64,000 nt of DNA. It comes from Amborella trichopoda. Its lineage: Eukaryota > Streptophyta > Magnoliopsida > Amborellales > Amborellaceae. The notes beneath the pieces are model-generated. The model saw only the letters and a list, made by a program, of their open reading frames with translations. It was not told the origin of the DNA and searched no databases. The position numbers were made by a program, and so were the translations under genes. Location of the stretch: the NCBI RefSeq assembly GCF_000471905.2, contig NW_006497600.1:1010081-1074080 (forward strand), read 5' to 3'. This document shows, piece by piece, positions 34,193 to 45,470 of the stretch (position 1 is the stretch's first letter; every line of letters begins with the position of its first letter).

Positions 34193-35291
34193 AAAAGATT
34201 GTTAATGATGATCTATGTGTGCCTAAGTCGTGAGTTCCTTCATTGATCTTCTATATATTTATTTAGTTATCTGTTATCATCCTTTTTGGAAGGTTAACTA
34301 CATAAAGGCCATCATCAAATTTTGCTATCACATCGTCTCTGTTTTTGGAAAGTTACACTATGTTTTCAAAACTATAAACCTCTATGGGTAATGTCCCACT
34401 GTGTTTTCAAAACTATAAACCTCTATGGGAAATATTGCAATGAATTTCAATGGTTTCTATTTGCAATATTGCAGTGAATTTCAATGGTATCTATTGGCAA
34501 TATTGCAGTGAATTTCAGTGTATACCACTAAATGTTACTGCTGTTTTTTTTCCTCTTTCTTTTGACTATATACTCATAGAATATCTTGCAAGCACGTAAA
34601 ACTAACTTGCTATTTTACTCAGAATACCTTGCATTCTGAGTAGCACGTAAACTGAATTGCTATTTTTTTGAACTTTATACTCATAATATCTTATATTATG
34701 ATAAGCACATAAAGTCACTTGCTAACCATGTTGTTACATTATGATAAGGCACATAAGTCACTTCCTAGACCAAGCCCAAGCCCTCGTTCAAGATATTGCA
34801 TGCAGTTAAAAGATATTGGGCGTAGCTATATATTTTTTTAGATATTACGTATAGTTAAAAGATATTTGGTGCAGCTATATATTTTTTTAAAAAAAATATT
34901 GCGTACAGCTATATATATATATATATATATATATATTGATTTGTCTTCTAAGGTGAATAACATACTTGATATTTGATCTTTTATTATAAGGGCTCACACA
35001 CTCTTGATGTTGCTCATGGACTCCAAATAAATAATATAAATTGGATTTTTTTATTATTATATTTGATAATTGTACTGCTTATTTATATATACTTTTTTGG
35101 AGATTGCCTATTTCATAATTTTTTTTTAAGGCATTAATTAATAATTAACATTATTTATTGAAATAATGGCAGCTCTCTTTGTACAAATATTGATCATATA
35201 TTAAATTTTTGGCGCTTTGTTTAGCTTCTTTAGAATTTAGAAAGTATTTGTTTGCTCAAATAAAATTTAGCAAATAGCCAGTAGAATAGTT
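34193..35291. repeat. Copia leader with tandem repeats and TA microsatellite
   Basis: It holds short tandem repeats: GTGTTTTCAAAACTATAAAC with CTCTATGGG twice at about 34360-34430, AATATTGCAGTGAATTTCA about three times at 34430-34520, and a TA run at about 34910-34936. No coding sequence is seen until the gag relic. Confidence 0.55.
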
Positions 35292-35596
35292 ACGGCTGAC
35301 CTTTCTAAAGTTGAAAAATTGAATGGAAATAATTTTGAGATGTGGAAGAGGAAGATGGCATATTTCCTCATCCAAGATAGAATCATGTATGTACTAATAG
35401 ATGATCCACCACTACTGGTGATAAACCAACTGAAGAAGAAAAGAAAATGTTAGAAAATTTTTTAGAGGATGACCTCATAGCAAAAACGTTTATGTTAGCT
35501 TTTATGTAAAATGACCTTATTAAGGTTTTCGAGCATCATGAAACATCTAAGAAAATGCTAGAGGCAATAAAACTTAAATATGACTCGACAGAGAGT
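35292..35596 (+). pseudogene. Ty1-copia gag fragment (UBN2/DUF4219-like)
   Basis: ADLSKVEKLNGNNFEMWKRK begins at 35292, where ACG stands in place of the expected ATG. After DDPP a frameshift leads to EEEKKMLENFLEDD, and an internal stop follows LAFM before NDLIKVFEHHETSKKMLEAI. This is the capsid-like N-terminal part of copia gag. No protease, integrase or RT sequence follows, so the element is broken soon after. Confidence 0.8.
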
Positions 35597-35763
35597 CGAA
35601 ACATGACTCAACAGAGGGGTTCAAACCATTACATCACATGGCGGAGAGTCGAAAACATGACTCGTCAGTAAACATGGTGGATAAGAGCTCAGAGCTCATA
35701 TTTGATGTTAAGGAGAAACAACATAAATTTTTGGAACAAATCAAAGCTCAGATCTGAGGTTCA

Positions 35764-36110
35764 TGTTAGAATTTCAGAATATACGGAACTCTCTGTATAT
35801 TGATTAATTAAATAATACACAATATCCCATATAAATATACGGCCGTCAGATCTGAGGTTGGAGAGCTTAAATTTGAGGTTCATGTTAGAATTTCAGAATA
35901 TACATGTATATTGATTAATTAAAGAATATACAATATCCCATATAAATATACGGCTAGTTGAGAATAAATACCAACACTTATTATGGATAGATACCACCAC
36001 CTAAACTTATCATAATCAAGAGATTCGTATCCATACAAAACACCTAACCTTCTCAAGAGATATATATCCATCTTGATATACATATATATTGATATATATC
36101 CATTCTAACA
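35764..36110. repeat. LTR-like remnant with internal duplication
   Basis: TGTTAGAATTTCAGAATATA occurs at 35764 and again at 35883, each followed by TGTATATTGATTAATTAAA and then CCCATATAAATATACGGC. The end at 36110 is ATTCTAACA, the perfect 9-bp inverse of TGTTAGAAT. It looks like an LTR or solo LTR with a tandemly duplicated 5' part. There is no matching 5-bp target duplication. Confidence 0.55.
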
Positions 36111-37295
36111 AAAAGTTGACTTTAAGCACTCTATATCTCAAGTTCGAATCCTACCATTGATCTATTTGGGACCTGGCGAATCAATTAGAAACCCTAAATT
36201 CTTAGTCTAAAGACTCTAAACTGTGTTTTTCAGCTGCTGATATCAAGTGTTCCAACCAGTTCTATTTTGAATTTTTGGATCTGCCATGGAAGTTATCCGA
36301 CATATTTCTAACGATTTCGAGCTCTCCACCCATCAAAGGGCACATTCACGGGCTCGACATCAGAATCAGCCACTCCTCTTCTATGACAATGGCCAATGAT
36401 TGCATTAACTGAGCAAGTGTTGTTTCCCGCTAAAAAAAACAGTTGCGAAGAACTTGACCTAAACAGAGCACCATGGCCTAGTGCAAGAACAGTAGGCCGA
36501 TTTTTAATGATTTGCAATCAATGTCGCCTCTTTTTCAAAGCTCCTTAAATCAAGGTTAAAAAACTCGGCTCGGGCTTGGCCCGTAGATCCTGCCCGAGCC
36601 AAGTAACTTGGGGGAGTCCAAGTGGATCACGCATACATTTCAAAAAAGGGTTAGAAATGAAAAGATAAAACATTTGTTAGAATAAAGAACAAGAAAAGGT
36701 AAAAACCAACTAAACAATAAAAACATTAAAACTCCGACAAAAAATGAAAAGATTTATATAAGATTGAAATTTGGAATAAATTGATTTATAGCTGGAAACA
36801 ATTCACTAAAATCTGAAAACAGCGAAAATAGAAAAGTATGACAAATGACTAAAGATTCACAAATCATCTTTAAGAACATCAAAGTTATATATAAAATATT
36901 ATATAATTTTTATATATTTTTATATATTCGGCCTGGTATTTGAACGTTGCTCTAAATTGATAGCGCCTTCAAGAAGGTGTTAATTTTCAGTAAATTTCTC
37001 ACCAATCAAGAAAAAACTGAACGTTTTTCATTCTCTTAATTTGTTTAGAAGTTGGACTATTGAAAACCATGAAAGCGTAATCAATTAAATAGCAATGGAA
37101 ATTTAAAAAGGTGTGTTCAAGTACATTGACACTTAATTCAGTCATAAATAGGATCAGTGGTGAGGATGTAAGCGCAGAAATATGGGCATCAAACATGTTG
37201 ATTTATGCTATGGCCCCTCTGTTAGAAAGTATTTCAAAACCCAAATTATAATAATTCAAATTATTGACTTAAATTTTGACATTCATTTTAAAGAA
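36111..37295. other. Intergenic DNA, no gene seen
   Basis: A GTTCGAATCC box at about 36133 resembles a tRNA B-box but no tRNA fold is evident. Around 36555-36620 lies short GC-rich debris of the hAT-like kind. Confidence 0.4.
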
Positions 37296-37691
37296 GCCTG
37301 CGGTTTGTATAAATCCGAGGCTCTAAACAACCAAAGTAAAGCACACTTTCAAATAGTGTCGTGAATTTGGTTTCAATATTAGAAATCTCAGTGATAGCTT
37401 TAAAATATATTTCATCTCTAGTTATAAAATTTCAACCTTAAAAAACAGTGTAGGTCGAGCAGATCTATGAAAACATGAAAATTTTAAAAATTGACCATCC
37501 AAAAGTTCATCACATGACGCACTATTTTCAAAAGCTGAAATCCTTTTTTTTTTTTCTCATGTTCATGCATCATGATGTCGAAATGATCAATTTATGGATA
37601 TCTGGGCATCAAAACAACCTCTTATAGTGAAATTTTTGATGTGCACCTTAATTTGATTGTTTAGAGCCTCATACTTATATAAACTTTTTTC
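37296..37691 (-). mobile_element. 391-bp MULE-type MITE, copy 12 (A)
   Basis: It starts GCCTGCGGTTTGTATAAATC and ends CTTATATAAACTTTTTTC. Flanking 9-mers are TTTAAAGAA (37287-37295) and TTTAAAAAA (37692-37700), 8 of 9 matching. Confidence 0.85.
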
Positions 37692-37814
37692 TTTAAAAAA
37701 AGTTCAAAATAATTTAATGAATTGTCTACAAAGAAACCATTTATATCTTGTAGCATGCACAAAGGTTTTTGGCTTCGGCCTAGTGGAGAAGTGAGTTGTG
37801 GGCGATGGGGTGCG

Positions 37815-38176
37815 TGAGGCTGGCAATGGGCCGGTTGGCTTGGCCCTAAAAAACTAGGGCATTGGCCACAAAATGTGGCCTTGGGGCCGGGCTAGGGCCA
37901 TGGCCACCATGGCCCAAGGAAAGGGTTGAGTCGGGCCTGAGCCAAGTCCAGCCTTGTTCGGCCTGGCCTGACCCTGTTCAATCCGGCACATCCCCTTTCT
38001 CTTATTGTTCTTTCTATTACTTTTATTGTATTTGGCCCTAGCCGGATTGGTCCTCATAGGACTAGGGCCTGGCTTGGGCTAGGACCTCTTTGGCCTTGTA
38101 AAGGCTGGGCCAGGCTAGGGCTAGGCTAGGGCGGAGGACTACCCGACCCAAGTCTGGCCCATTGCTACCCCTACAC
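37815..38176. mobile_element. GC-rich hAT-like element
   Basis: Left GGCTGGCAATGGGCC and right GGCCCATTGCTACCCCTAC are imperfect inverted termini around GGCC/GGGCCTGG-rich sequence. No target duplication is readable. Confidence 0.5.
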
Positions 38177-39263
38177 TACTTAACTCACCTGGCCCTAAAA
38201 ACAAGCAAAAAAATATATATATAAAAAAAAAACTAAAAAATATAAAAATTAGAAAACACCAATATGTTAGTAAATGTTTCAAGATGATTTTTATAGTTTT
38301 TAATATTATTTTTGAAACATTCTTTCTTTTCTTTTTTTTTCCTGTTTTACTTTTTGAGATATTCAATGATGCGTCAAGTTTTTCAACAAGCGATCTTTCA
38401 TAAATTTTCTCTATTTTCTTTAGTAATACACTATCACCTCTTTTGAATTTATTTTTTTTGGGTACTAATTTTTACAACTATTTTATTTTTAATTTTTTTT
38501 TATAATATTTTTGGATGATTTCACTCGAACTAAGCTGAGTTACTTGCCTCAAGAGTACCTGGGAACCGATTTCCTAAACATTGGTCATGCATATGCATAA
38601 ACGGTCTTTTCAACTTACTTGCCTCAGCAGAGGCTGAGTAGCTTGGGCTAGGCGGGCGATTTTCTTGACATTGGTGAGGCATATGAATAAACAGTCTTTT
38701 GAGTGACCATCTAGCGTTAAAATTTCTAATGGAATAGGCTATGGGCTGAGAAGATGAATGAACCTAGACTTTACTCGTTATGCTTAGCATTCTCTCATTA
38801 CCACTCTTCAGGCTGACATGAAAGCAAGGGTTCATGTCACCAAATAAATGTGGGGGGAATTAGATAATTCAGCATTTCGTGGGTGAATGGTGGTTCTGAA
38901 TCATTCCTCTCTTCTCTAAATAGGCAAGGCAGGCGGGTTAGAATAGAATGCTTCAGATTTGTTTTTGTGCCCCGTTCTTACCAATGGCACCTGGAGATTC
39001 TTCGCAGGTTGAGTTTTACTGGTTGAAGTTGAATCTTAGGGCTTAAATCTTGTTGGGGTGCAGGGGGAGACTTGCAAATGTCAAATTACTGTGGTTTTCA
39101 ACCATCATTTAACAAAAATGGAGAAAGATTTTGAGGGTGTGGCAGAGGAAGCTTCCCCAAGTGTGAATAATATGCATAAATTTAGCCTATGTCAAGATTA
39201 GGGCACCCCTTATTAATAGATGTTTCTTTCTCATCTCTCTCCTCCTTTGTAACACACACCTGC
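38177..39263. other. Intergenic DNA with a partial ~85-bp duplication
   Basis: A segment around ATTGGTCATGCATATGCATA with AACGGTCTTTTCAA (about 38538-38620) is partly repeated at about 38625-38705 (ATTGGTGAGGCATATGAATA). No gene was recognised. Confidence 0.45.
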
Positions 39264-39689
39264 ATATGAGAGAGAGAGAGATGGTTCTAGAGAGAGAAAT
39301 GGTACTGGAGAGTTTAATCCCTTCTGTGTCACGCGTACAAGGCATGTCGCAACAAAGAATAACAAAGAAAAGATGCGCATGCACATGTACATGAAAGAGA
39401 GAGGAGAGAGAAAGGAGAGAGAGGAGAGAGAGAGAAAGAGAGGAGAGAGAGAGAGATCCTGCTGAAGTGCTCACCTTTCTGTCACGCGTTGCAAATAATA
39501 ATGGAGTTACAAACAAAAGAAATGCATGCGCATCTCTAAATTTAAATTCGGAGAAAGTGGAGTTTAATGAAAAGATGTGCACAGAACATTAAGAAAAAAA
39601 AGGAAGGAAAAAGATGTGCATGCACATGTTTAAATTTGAAGAGAGATATTCAAGCAATAACGGAAATAATTGGAGTTTAGAGAAAGGAA
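39264..39689. repeat. GA-rich and CATGCACATG repeat block
   Basis: GAGAGA tracts at about 39268-39280 and 39390-39456 alternate with a unit containing AGATGTGCATGCACATG, which recurs near 39370, 39610 and 40147. The long minus-strand frame over 39187-39582 is Ser/Leu-rich because of the GA tract and is not called. Confidence 0.6.
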
Positions 39690-39696
39690 AATGTTT

Positions 39697-39995
39697 TGGT
39701 AAGGTTGCGCCTCTCCACAAAACTCATAAAAATTTATATTTTTGGCATTGGAAAACCTTCGATCATATCAGCCTTGGCTATTACGGTCCTAAAAAAATAT
39801 TAGGATTTCAAGCCCAAAAAAAAGGTGATCTCTACCTTTTTATTGAGCTTCAAATTTCATATCTAGTGTTTGAAATTGATTTTAAAGCTATCTTAAAAAT
39901 TTCCTATTACCCAAAGTGCTTTCCAACCGGAGATTCGAGATGAGACTTTGCTTTGTTTACATAAAGATAAAACCTAGTGCTTATAGAAACTGCAT
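39697..39995 (+). mobile_element. 391-bp MULE-type MITE, copy 13 (B, strongly degraded)
   Basis: Colinear motifs survive: AAGGTTGCGCCTC, GGCATTGGAAAACCTTCGAT, GAGCTTCAAATTTCATATC, TTTTAAAGCTATCTTAAAAA and, at the end, CTTATAGAAACTGCATCC. It has substantial deletions. Confidence 0.55.
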
Positions 39996-40230
39996 CCTTA
40001 AAAGAAAAGACATTCATTAAATATTAAAAAAAAAAAAAAAACAGAAGCCAGAAAATATGGGCGTTTAAATTTACAGAGATATTTCAAAGCAATAATGGAG
40101 TTGAAAGAAAAAGATATGCATGAAACAGTCATTAAAGGAAAGAAAAGATGTGCATGCACATGTTTATACTTAAAATTTGAGAGAGAGAGGGAGAGAGAGG
40201 AAGAGGGCAAAAGAAAACGATCTTGCATGT
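39996..40230. repeat. Second copy of the CATGCACATG / GA repeat block
   Basis: TTTACAGAGATATTTCAAAG with CAATAATGGAGTTGAAAG and GATGTGCATGCACATGTTTA parallel the sequence at 39600-39670, with a GA tract at 40182-40200. Confidence 0.55.
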
Positions 40231-40421
40231 GGGCTTAGCTGTGGGCCTAGAGAGAAGCTTCATTTAGCCCATGGGCTATTATGTATTCGGAAAGTATGCA
40301 ATAAGAATGTTCATTTTTAGTAGGAGAAAGTCCAGAACATTTGTAGTTGGGATTTGCCATGGATTCCTCAAGGTCTAAAAGAAATGCCTCAAACTTTGTA
40401 ATATATCCATCCCTAGTTATC

Positions 40422-40491
40422 ATGCCAAAAATGCTTTGTTATAGCATGAGTTTGATATGCCAAAAATGCTTTGTTATAGCATGAGTTTGAT
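40422..40491. repeat. Perfect 35-bp tandem duplication
   Basis: ATGCCAAAAATGCTTTGTTA plus TAGCATGAGTTTGAT occurs twice head to tail (40422-40456 and 40457-40491) without a mismatch, so it is a recent event. Confidence 0.95.
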
Positions 40492-40744
40492 ATGGCCATT
40501 AAGGGCGACCAATGGCCTATTGCGGCTGGCCTTGTTAAATATGATGATATCTAAAATCACCTTTATAAAAAAAGCTAATATTATTTGGATTGATATTGAT
40601 ATTAGTATTGATGAGTATCTATGTTTATTGAAATTCTTATTTTGTAGGAGGTAAAATATCTTGTTTTTTAGGTACCAAATAATACAACAAATAAATGTAT
40701 TTTCTAATGACCTAGGGATTTTTATTTGTTATAAGACTTCAAAC

Positions 40745-40748
<4 letters not shown>

Positions 40749-40776
<28 letters not shown>

Positions 40777-40777
40777 A
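40749..40777. repeat. TA microsatellite
   Basis: About 14 TA units. Confidence 0.9.
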
Positions 40778-41683
40778 TGATGGGATAAAATAATATGTGT
40801 GCAATACTTAGGTCACGTTATAGAAAAGCTAAGATTCCATCTAAGGACAAGGGCCTCCTCAAGGAGCTTTTAGAGAGAGAAATGTGCTTCTAGTAAGAAA
40901 AAGGGTTTGCATGCCTCACATGGATAGAGAAGTTTGTTTCTTATAGAGAAACAGTTCCCATAGAAATTATGGGTGGTATCCCCTTTGCAGAGAGAAAGTC
41001 GGTTTTTCATTGCTCTCACATCTCTATCTAATGTATTTGATATTAGTTGCATAAAGGTAAGAGAATGAAGACTTACATGTAATTTCAGTTGGGAGAGTGG
41101 TTTCAAAGGGTGTTTGGTTGGGTATTGTCGATAATTAGTAAGATGACTTTTGTTTCCTAAAATATGTGATGCACTCTCATTAATATAGTTGATTTCAATT
41201 TGTCATGCCATTAATGTAGTCCTCTTTAGAGTGAACTATATAAAATCCTAATGTTTTTTTGCACGGCCTATGCCAATGCCTCATGAAACCCATCCAATAT
41301 ATGCTATATTGGGACACGCAAGGCCCAAGCCCGGCCGATTGCCAACACTATGGTCATTTTACAAATTAAATCACACAATAATATTCAAGGATATCGATAA
41401 TAAGACGAAAAGGAGGAAAAGCAAATGCCCCGTCATAACTAGATTAGATAATCATATTTTGTATTTTTTCGTTCTCACTCTTTTTAAATGCACCGTCACA
41501 ACTAGACTTAGAGAATCATGTTTTGTCTTATTTTTCTCTTTTGTTGTCACATTTTCTCATTCTTATTCCTTCCTTTTTTTTATTTTGTTTCGACCATTAT
41601 AAACTTTCCAAATTGTTACGTGCAATCATAGTTTCTTTTGTTTTTTGATAGTTCATGAAATAAATAATAATGTGATCTTGTCG

Positions 41684-41686
<3 letters not shown>
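40778..41686. other. Intergenic DNA, no gene seen
   Basis: At 41262-41352 a short GGCC-rich stretch with GGCCTATGCCAATG and GGCCGATTGCCAACAC ends resembles a small hAT-like relic. A local duplication ACTAGATTAGATAATCAT / ACTAGACTTAGAGAATCAT lies near 41438 and 41500. Confidence 0.4.

Positions 41687-41720
<34 letters not shown>
41687..41720. repeat. TA microsatellite
   Basis: About 17 TA units. Confidence 0.9.
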
Positions 41721-41721
<1 letters not shown>

Positions 41722-41929
41722 TTATTTTTTTTTTTTTCTGTTCTTTTGACAAAGATCACTTACAAGTAATCTTACTACAATGAACTATTGCTTCAAAGAC
41801 TAAAACTAGCAAATTTAATATCTTAAAATCCGTGATACCACTAAACCAATTTTTTTTAAACAAACAAAATAACCACAATTCTTATGTTTGGGAAGATAAA
41901 GACGGTATAATTAAATATGACAAGAAACA

Positions 41930-43740
41930 AAAAGAAAGTGCCGGAGATTATCTCAACCGGCCTTATTACACCCCACACCGAGTCACCACCATCAGATGGA
42001 TGGGGATCAACGATCAACCTTCAATCTCAACCGAGAAAGCAAATTTAGGTCAAACTCTCTAATGGAACTATGAGCTCCTTTTGATTACAAATCTCAAGCT
42101 TAGGTATAACCCAGAAAACCTAGTTTAAGAGAGATGGTATCTATTTACTACTACCCAAACCTTTTAGGATCAACATAACATAACATAAGAAAGATAATAT
42201 CATCTAGATGGGGCGTGCCCCGCAGATCTACTTTAGAGAGAGAGAGAGAGAGAAAGATAATCAAAGTAGGGCGTCCCCCTTACCAAAATTGCTCCTAGGG
42301 TTGGGGCGTGCCCCATATTCTTACCAATAAGAGAGAAATATTTAGGAGAGAAGATAGATAATTTGGTGTAGAGATTTATGGATATGAAGTTCTCTATTTA
42401 TAGTGCAAAAATGGGATTAGGGTTTCTTACGGTGTTTCATGGCTTGTCTCTTCTTGTGAGATTGGATATACACCATTAATCTTGGGTGACTTGTGGGGTG
42501 AGAGATTTGAGCCCATCAAAATCATATATAATGTGTTATAACATTTATCCCCTATTTCCTAAACTATTTTCCTATCATTGGAAATTAAATAAAATAATTT
42601 CCATCATAATATTGTGCTTACAAAAATTATATACAAGCATTATCATAATTTCCAATAATCCATTCAAAGGTTCCTTAAGGCAAATGCTTTCTAAAACATC
42701 ACAAAGTTTTTTCTTCAAGCCAAAGCTTGATCCAACAAAATAAGGAAAGTCTTTGAAGTGGGGCATGCCACCCTAGGTGGCACTTATAAGCCCCACCTAC
42801 ATTGCAATGGTAGGCCCATATAGCTTATTGGGGCTTCTATGCAATAATCAAATTAATTAAAATATTATAAGATTTTTTAAAATTTATAAAAATCAATTTA
42901 AATAATTAAATCAATCTAAAATCAATATTTCTGTTTTTATAAATCTAAATTTTATAAATTAAAATGTTCAGAGATCTAAAACAATTTCAAATAAGAATTT
43001 TAAAAATTATATATCATTAAAACAAACATAATTAACTTCATTAGCTGGGAAAATGATCCATATGGTATACGAATTAATTAAATAAACACTAGAGCACACC
43101 ACCTACAACTGCGGACTAAGGTCCATAGTTGCTTTCTCAAACCAACCTAATGTTGCCCATGACTAACAGTCGATGTCGGGGCTCATTAGCGGTCACCAAG
43201 GGGTTGTAATCCTAGTTTGTGGATTTCAGGTTCTCCCCTAGAGACCTATCAATATCACCTAGACCTGATGCGACTATAGCTCATATGGCACATAGGGATA
43301 TCTCTTGCACATGCATAAGCTTCACCCTAAAACGTAATTCGCTTTTCTGAAACAACTATCATATATACATATCGTGCGATGATACGTGGATGAGGCTTTG
43401 ACCCCTATCTCTGAAGGCCACCATCACAACAAGAGCTACACAATCGCTTGACTCACTCATCTGGGCATACTCCGACCTCATCAAGAGATGACCTATTAAA
43501 ACTTTTATTGGTTAGTTTACTATGCCCAGGTAATATAGGTTTTCTCTACCGACTGACTCAGTTCGTGAAGCTCAGTTCGGTATCAGTGAATGCAATTTGC
43601 TTAGTATGGTTCACAAATGACCACATTCTCACTGAGTTTATATTTCATTATATCAAAATATTTATTACAAGCACTCACAATGCCTTTATTGGCCACCCCC
43701 ACCCAACCGTTCAACAATAAGAATCAAACTTGATATGTAG
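41930..43740. repeat. Unassigned retroelement-like block with GGGGCGTGCCCC motifs
   Basis: GGGGCGTGCCCC occurs at 42210-42221 and 42303-42314, a variant AGGGCGTCCCCC at about 42268, GGGGCATGCCACCC at about 42760, and GGGGGTGCGCCCC at 980-992. The block from 43085 to 43720 is unusually GC-balanced for this region and has no open gene. It looks like an LTR or leader of an unrecognised retroelement, but no TG..CA limits or primer site could be set. Confidence 0.35.
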
Positions 43741-43891
43741 TGCTGCTAAACATCACCTGCTCACCGCAATCAATAGTTTTGATATTACATTGACATCTTT
43801 TAATTTTCCCCATTTTGACTTTATTATATATTAGTTTGGCCTAAAATCATATTTACTTACCATCTCTTGGTTTGAATACACATTATTTAAA

Positions 43892-44301
43892 GGAAAAGCT
43901 TTCTATACTTATCTTTGGACCCAATCACAATATCACGCTTCTACACTATTTTATTTCAATTTTTCTATATAAAACATTCTGATATCAAATTTTGGGGGTC
44001 CACTCTTCTCTTGCATTCGCATCTACAAAAAAGCGAAAAAAAAATTCTTCATAAAATAAAATGATCAAAATACCCCTAAAAGTTTTAGAAGTATTTTGGT
44101 TATTTTATTTTTGAAACTTATTTTTGAATATTTTTTAGGTGTGCCTATTGAGATGATTGTGAGTACCAAATTTCATCATATGGTTTGTAGAAAATAAATT
44201 GAAAATAAAATACTTTGAGACGTCAGATCTAGATCAAATGGTAAGTAGCTCACTTGATCTAAATAATTTATATACAGTAGGAGAAGTATAAAAAGCTTTC
44301 C
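43892..44301. mobile_element. 410-bp MULE-type MITE, copy 3 of the GGAAA family
   Basis: Perfect 10-bp direct repeats ATTATTTAAA flank it (43882-43891 and 44302-44311; 9 bp would be usual for Mutator). Ends GGAAAAGCTTTCTATACTT and AAGTATAAAAAGCTTTCC are inverted. The centre has AATGATCAAAATACCCC mirrored by GTATTTTGGTTATTTTATTT. Confidence 0.9.
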
Positions 44302-44534
44302 ATTATTTAAAATCAACAGCAAAACTTAAAGTAAATGCCAACGAAATCAATTAAAAAAAAGTAATATTACATGAAACTCCCTAAAATACCTCTTAGTAAT
44401 AGAGCTTTTCATACATGGAAAATTTTGAGTGGGATTTACTTTCTAATTTTTCTAAACCTCGTTCCAAATCAAATTAGAGTACTAATATATCATAAGAAAC
44501 CTCCTAAACTTATTTAAATATTAATATAAAATAA

Positions 44535-44733
44535 GAGAAATTATTCTATAGGGCCCTCTCCCATCTATGTATGTAGGATCTCAAGGATCATCATTAAATT
44601 TGGCACAGATCTATTGAAAAGTCAAGTTCCACACCCATATGATAACTTTTTTAAAGATCTGTATCAACTTTAATAGTGATCCTTTGAAGTCCTACACACA
44701 TAGATGGGGGAGAGTCCTATAGGATCATTACTC
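44535..44733. mobile_element. 199-bp Tourist-like palindromic MITE, copy 3
   Basis: Flanked by TAA on both sides (44532-44534 and 44734-44736), the 3-bp duplication typical of PIF/Harbinger-derived Tourist elements. The arms TCCCATCTATGTATGTAGGA and CCTACACACATAGATGGG are inverted. Outer ends GAGAAATTATTCTATAGG and CCTATAGGATCATTACTC. Confidence 0.85.
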
Positions 44734-44736
44734 TAA

Positions 44737-45239
44737 TAACAAATACCAAATTAACTTCGAATCCATGAAATCTTTATTGCGAAGAGTTATTGTGACTCTG
44801 TGAGAGGCAGCCATGGGAGAATTTTCATATGTATGTTAGTGATGTTTGGGATCAATTTTTAGTTGATCAAAGATTTCTCTTTTGGTTGTAAATTTTATTC
44901 AATGTGGACAAGAATAATTAATGATTGGAGCACTCTATTTCTCTCTCTTGATTGTTTGTGTGGTTATGTTGTAGTAAGTTCTTTTTGTTTTTATAGGTTG
45001 ATGTTATGTATTATAATCCTCTTTTTTCTTTTTTTTGACAAATGATATTATGCAGTATAATCCTCTTTTATACTAGTGGTGTGACTATTGGGAAATCCAT
45101 TGCCAATCTCATTTAGATAATTAAAAAATGGATATTAGGATTCCTTTAGTTGGAGAAACAAGACAATGCAATCAAATTTAGAAATTGATATCTAAATACT
45201 AATGTCAAGGTTGCATTGAAATAACTCTATATTGAGGTA
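44737..45239. other. Intergenic or decayed LINE sequence
   Basis: It may be the upstream part of the LINE RNase H relic that follows, but no domain motif could be read here. Confidence 0.3.
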
Positions 45240-45470
45240 AAACTAGTGCGGCATCACACGCCTTCCAGGAGGCAAACATGGCTGCTGATTGTTTGGCAAA
45301 GAGTGTGGCATCTATGGCTCAACCATAGTATGGTGGGCTCATCCCCCAGATTTTGTAATTTTTTTCATTATGCAGGACCTTGCCAACATCCTCTATGTAA
45401 GAGTCATGTAATGCAGGTATATAATAACCCTCCAGAATGTAATCTTTATCGGGAGTATTAATAAAAATTT
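45240..45470 (+). pseudogene. L1-type LINE RNase H end fragment
   Basis: FQEANMAADCLAKSVASMAQ is encoded near 45266-45325. It matches the REAN..AD.LAK end of the RNase H domain in plant LINEs. The rest of the domain is not readable, and the relic ends soon after. Confidence 0.65.

Noticed and set aside
36125..36150. tRNA-like B-box GTTCGAATCC
   Set aside because: No A-box at proper spacing and no cloverleaf arms could be paired by eye.
39187..39582. 131-codon minus-strand open frame
   Set aside because: Its Ser-Leu repeats are the translation of a GA/CT microsatellite.
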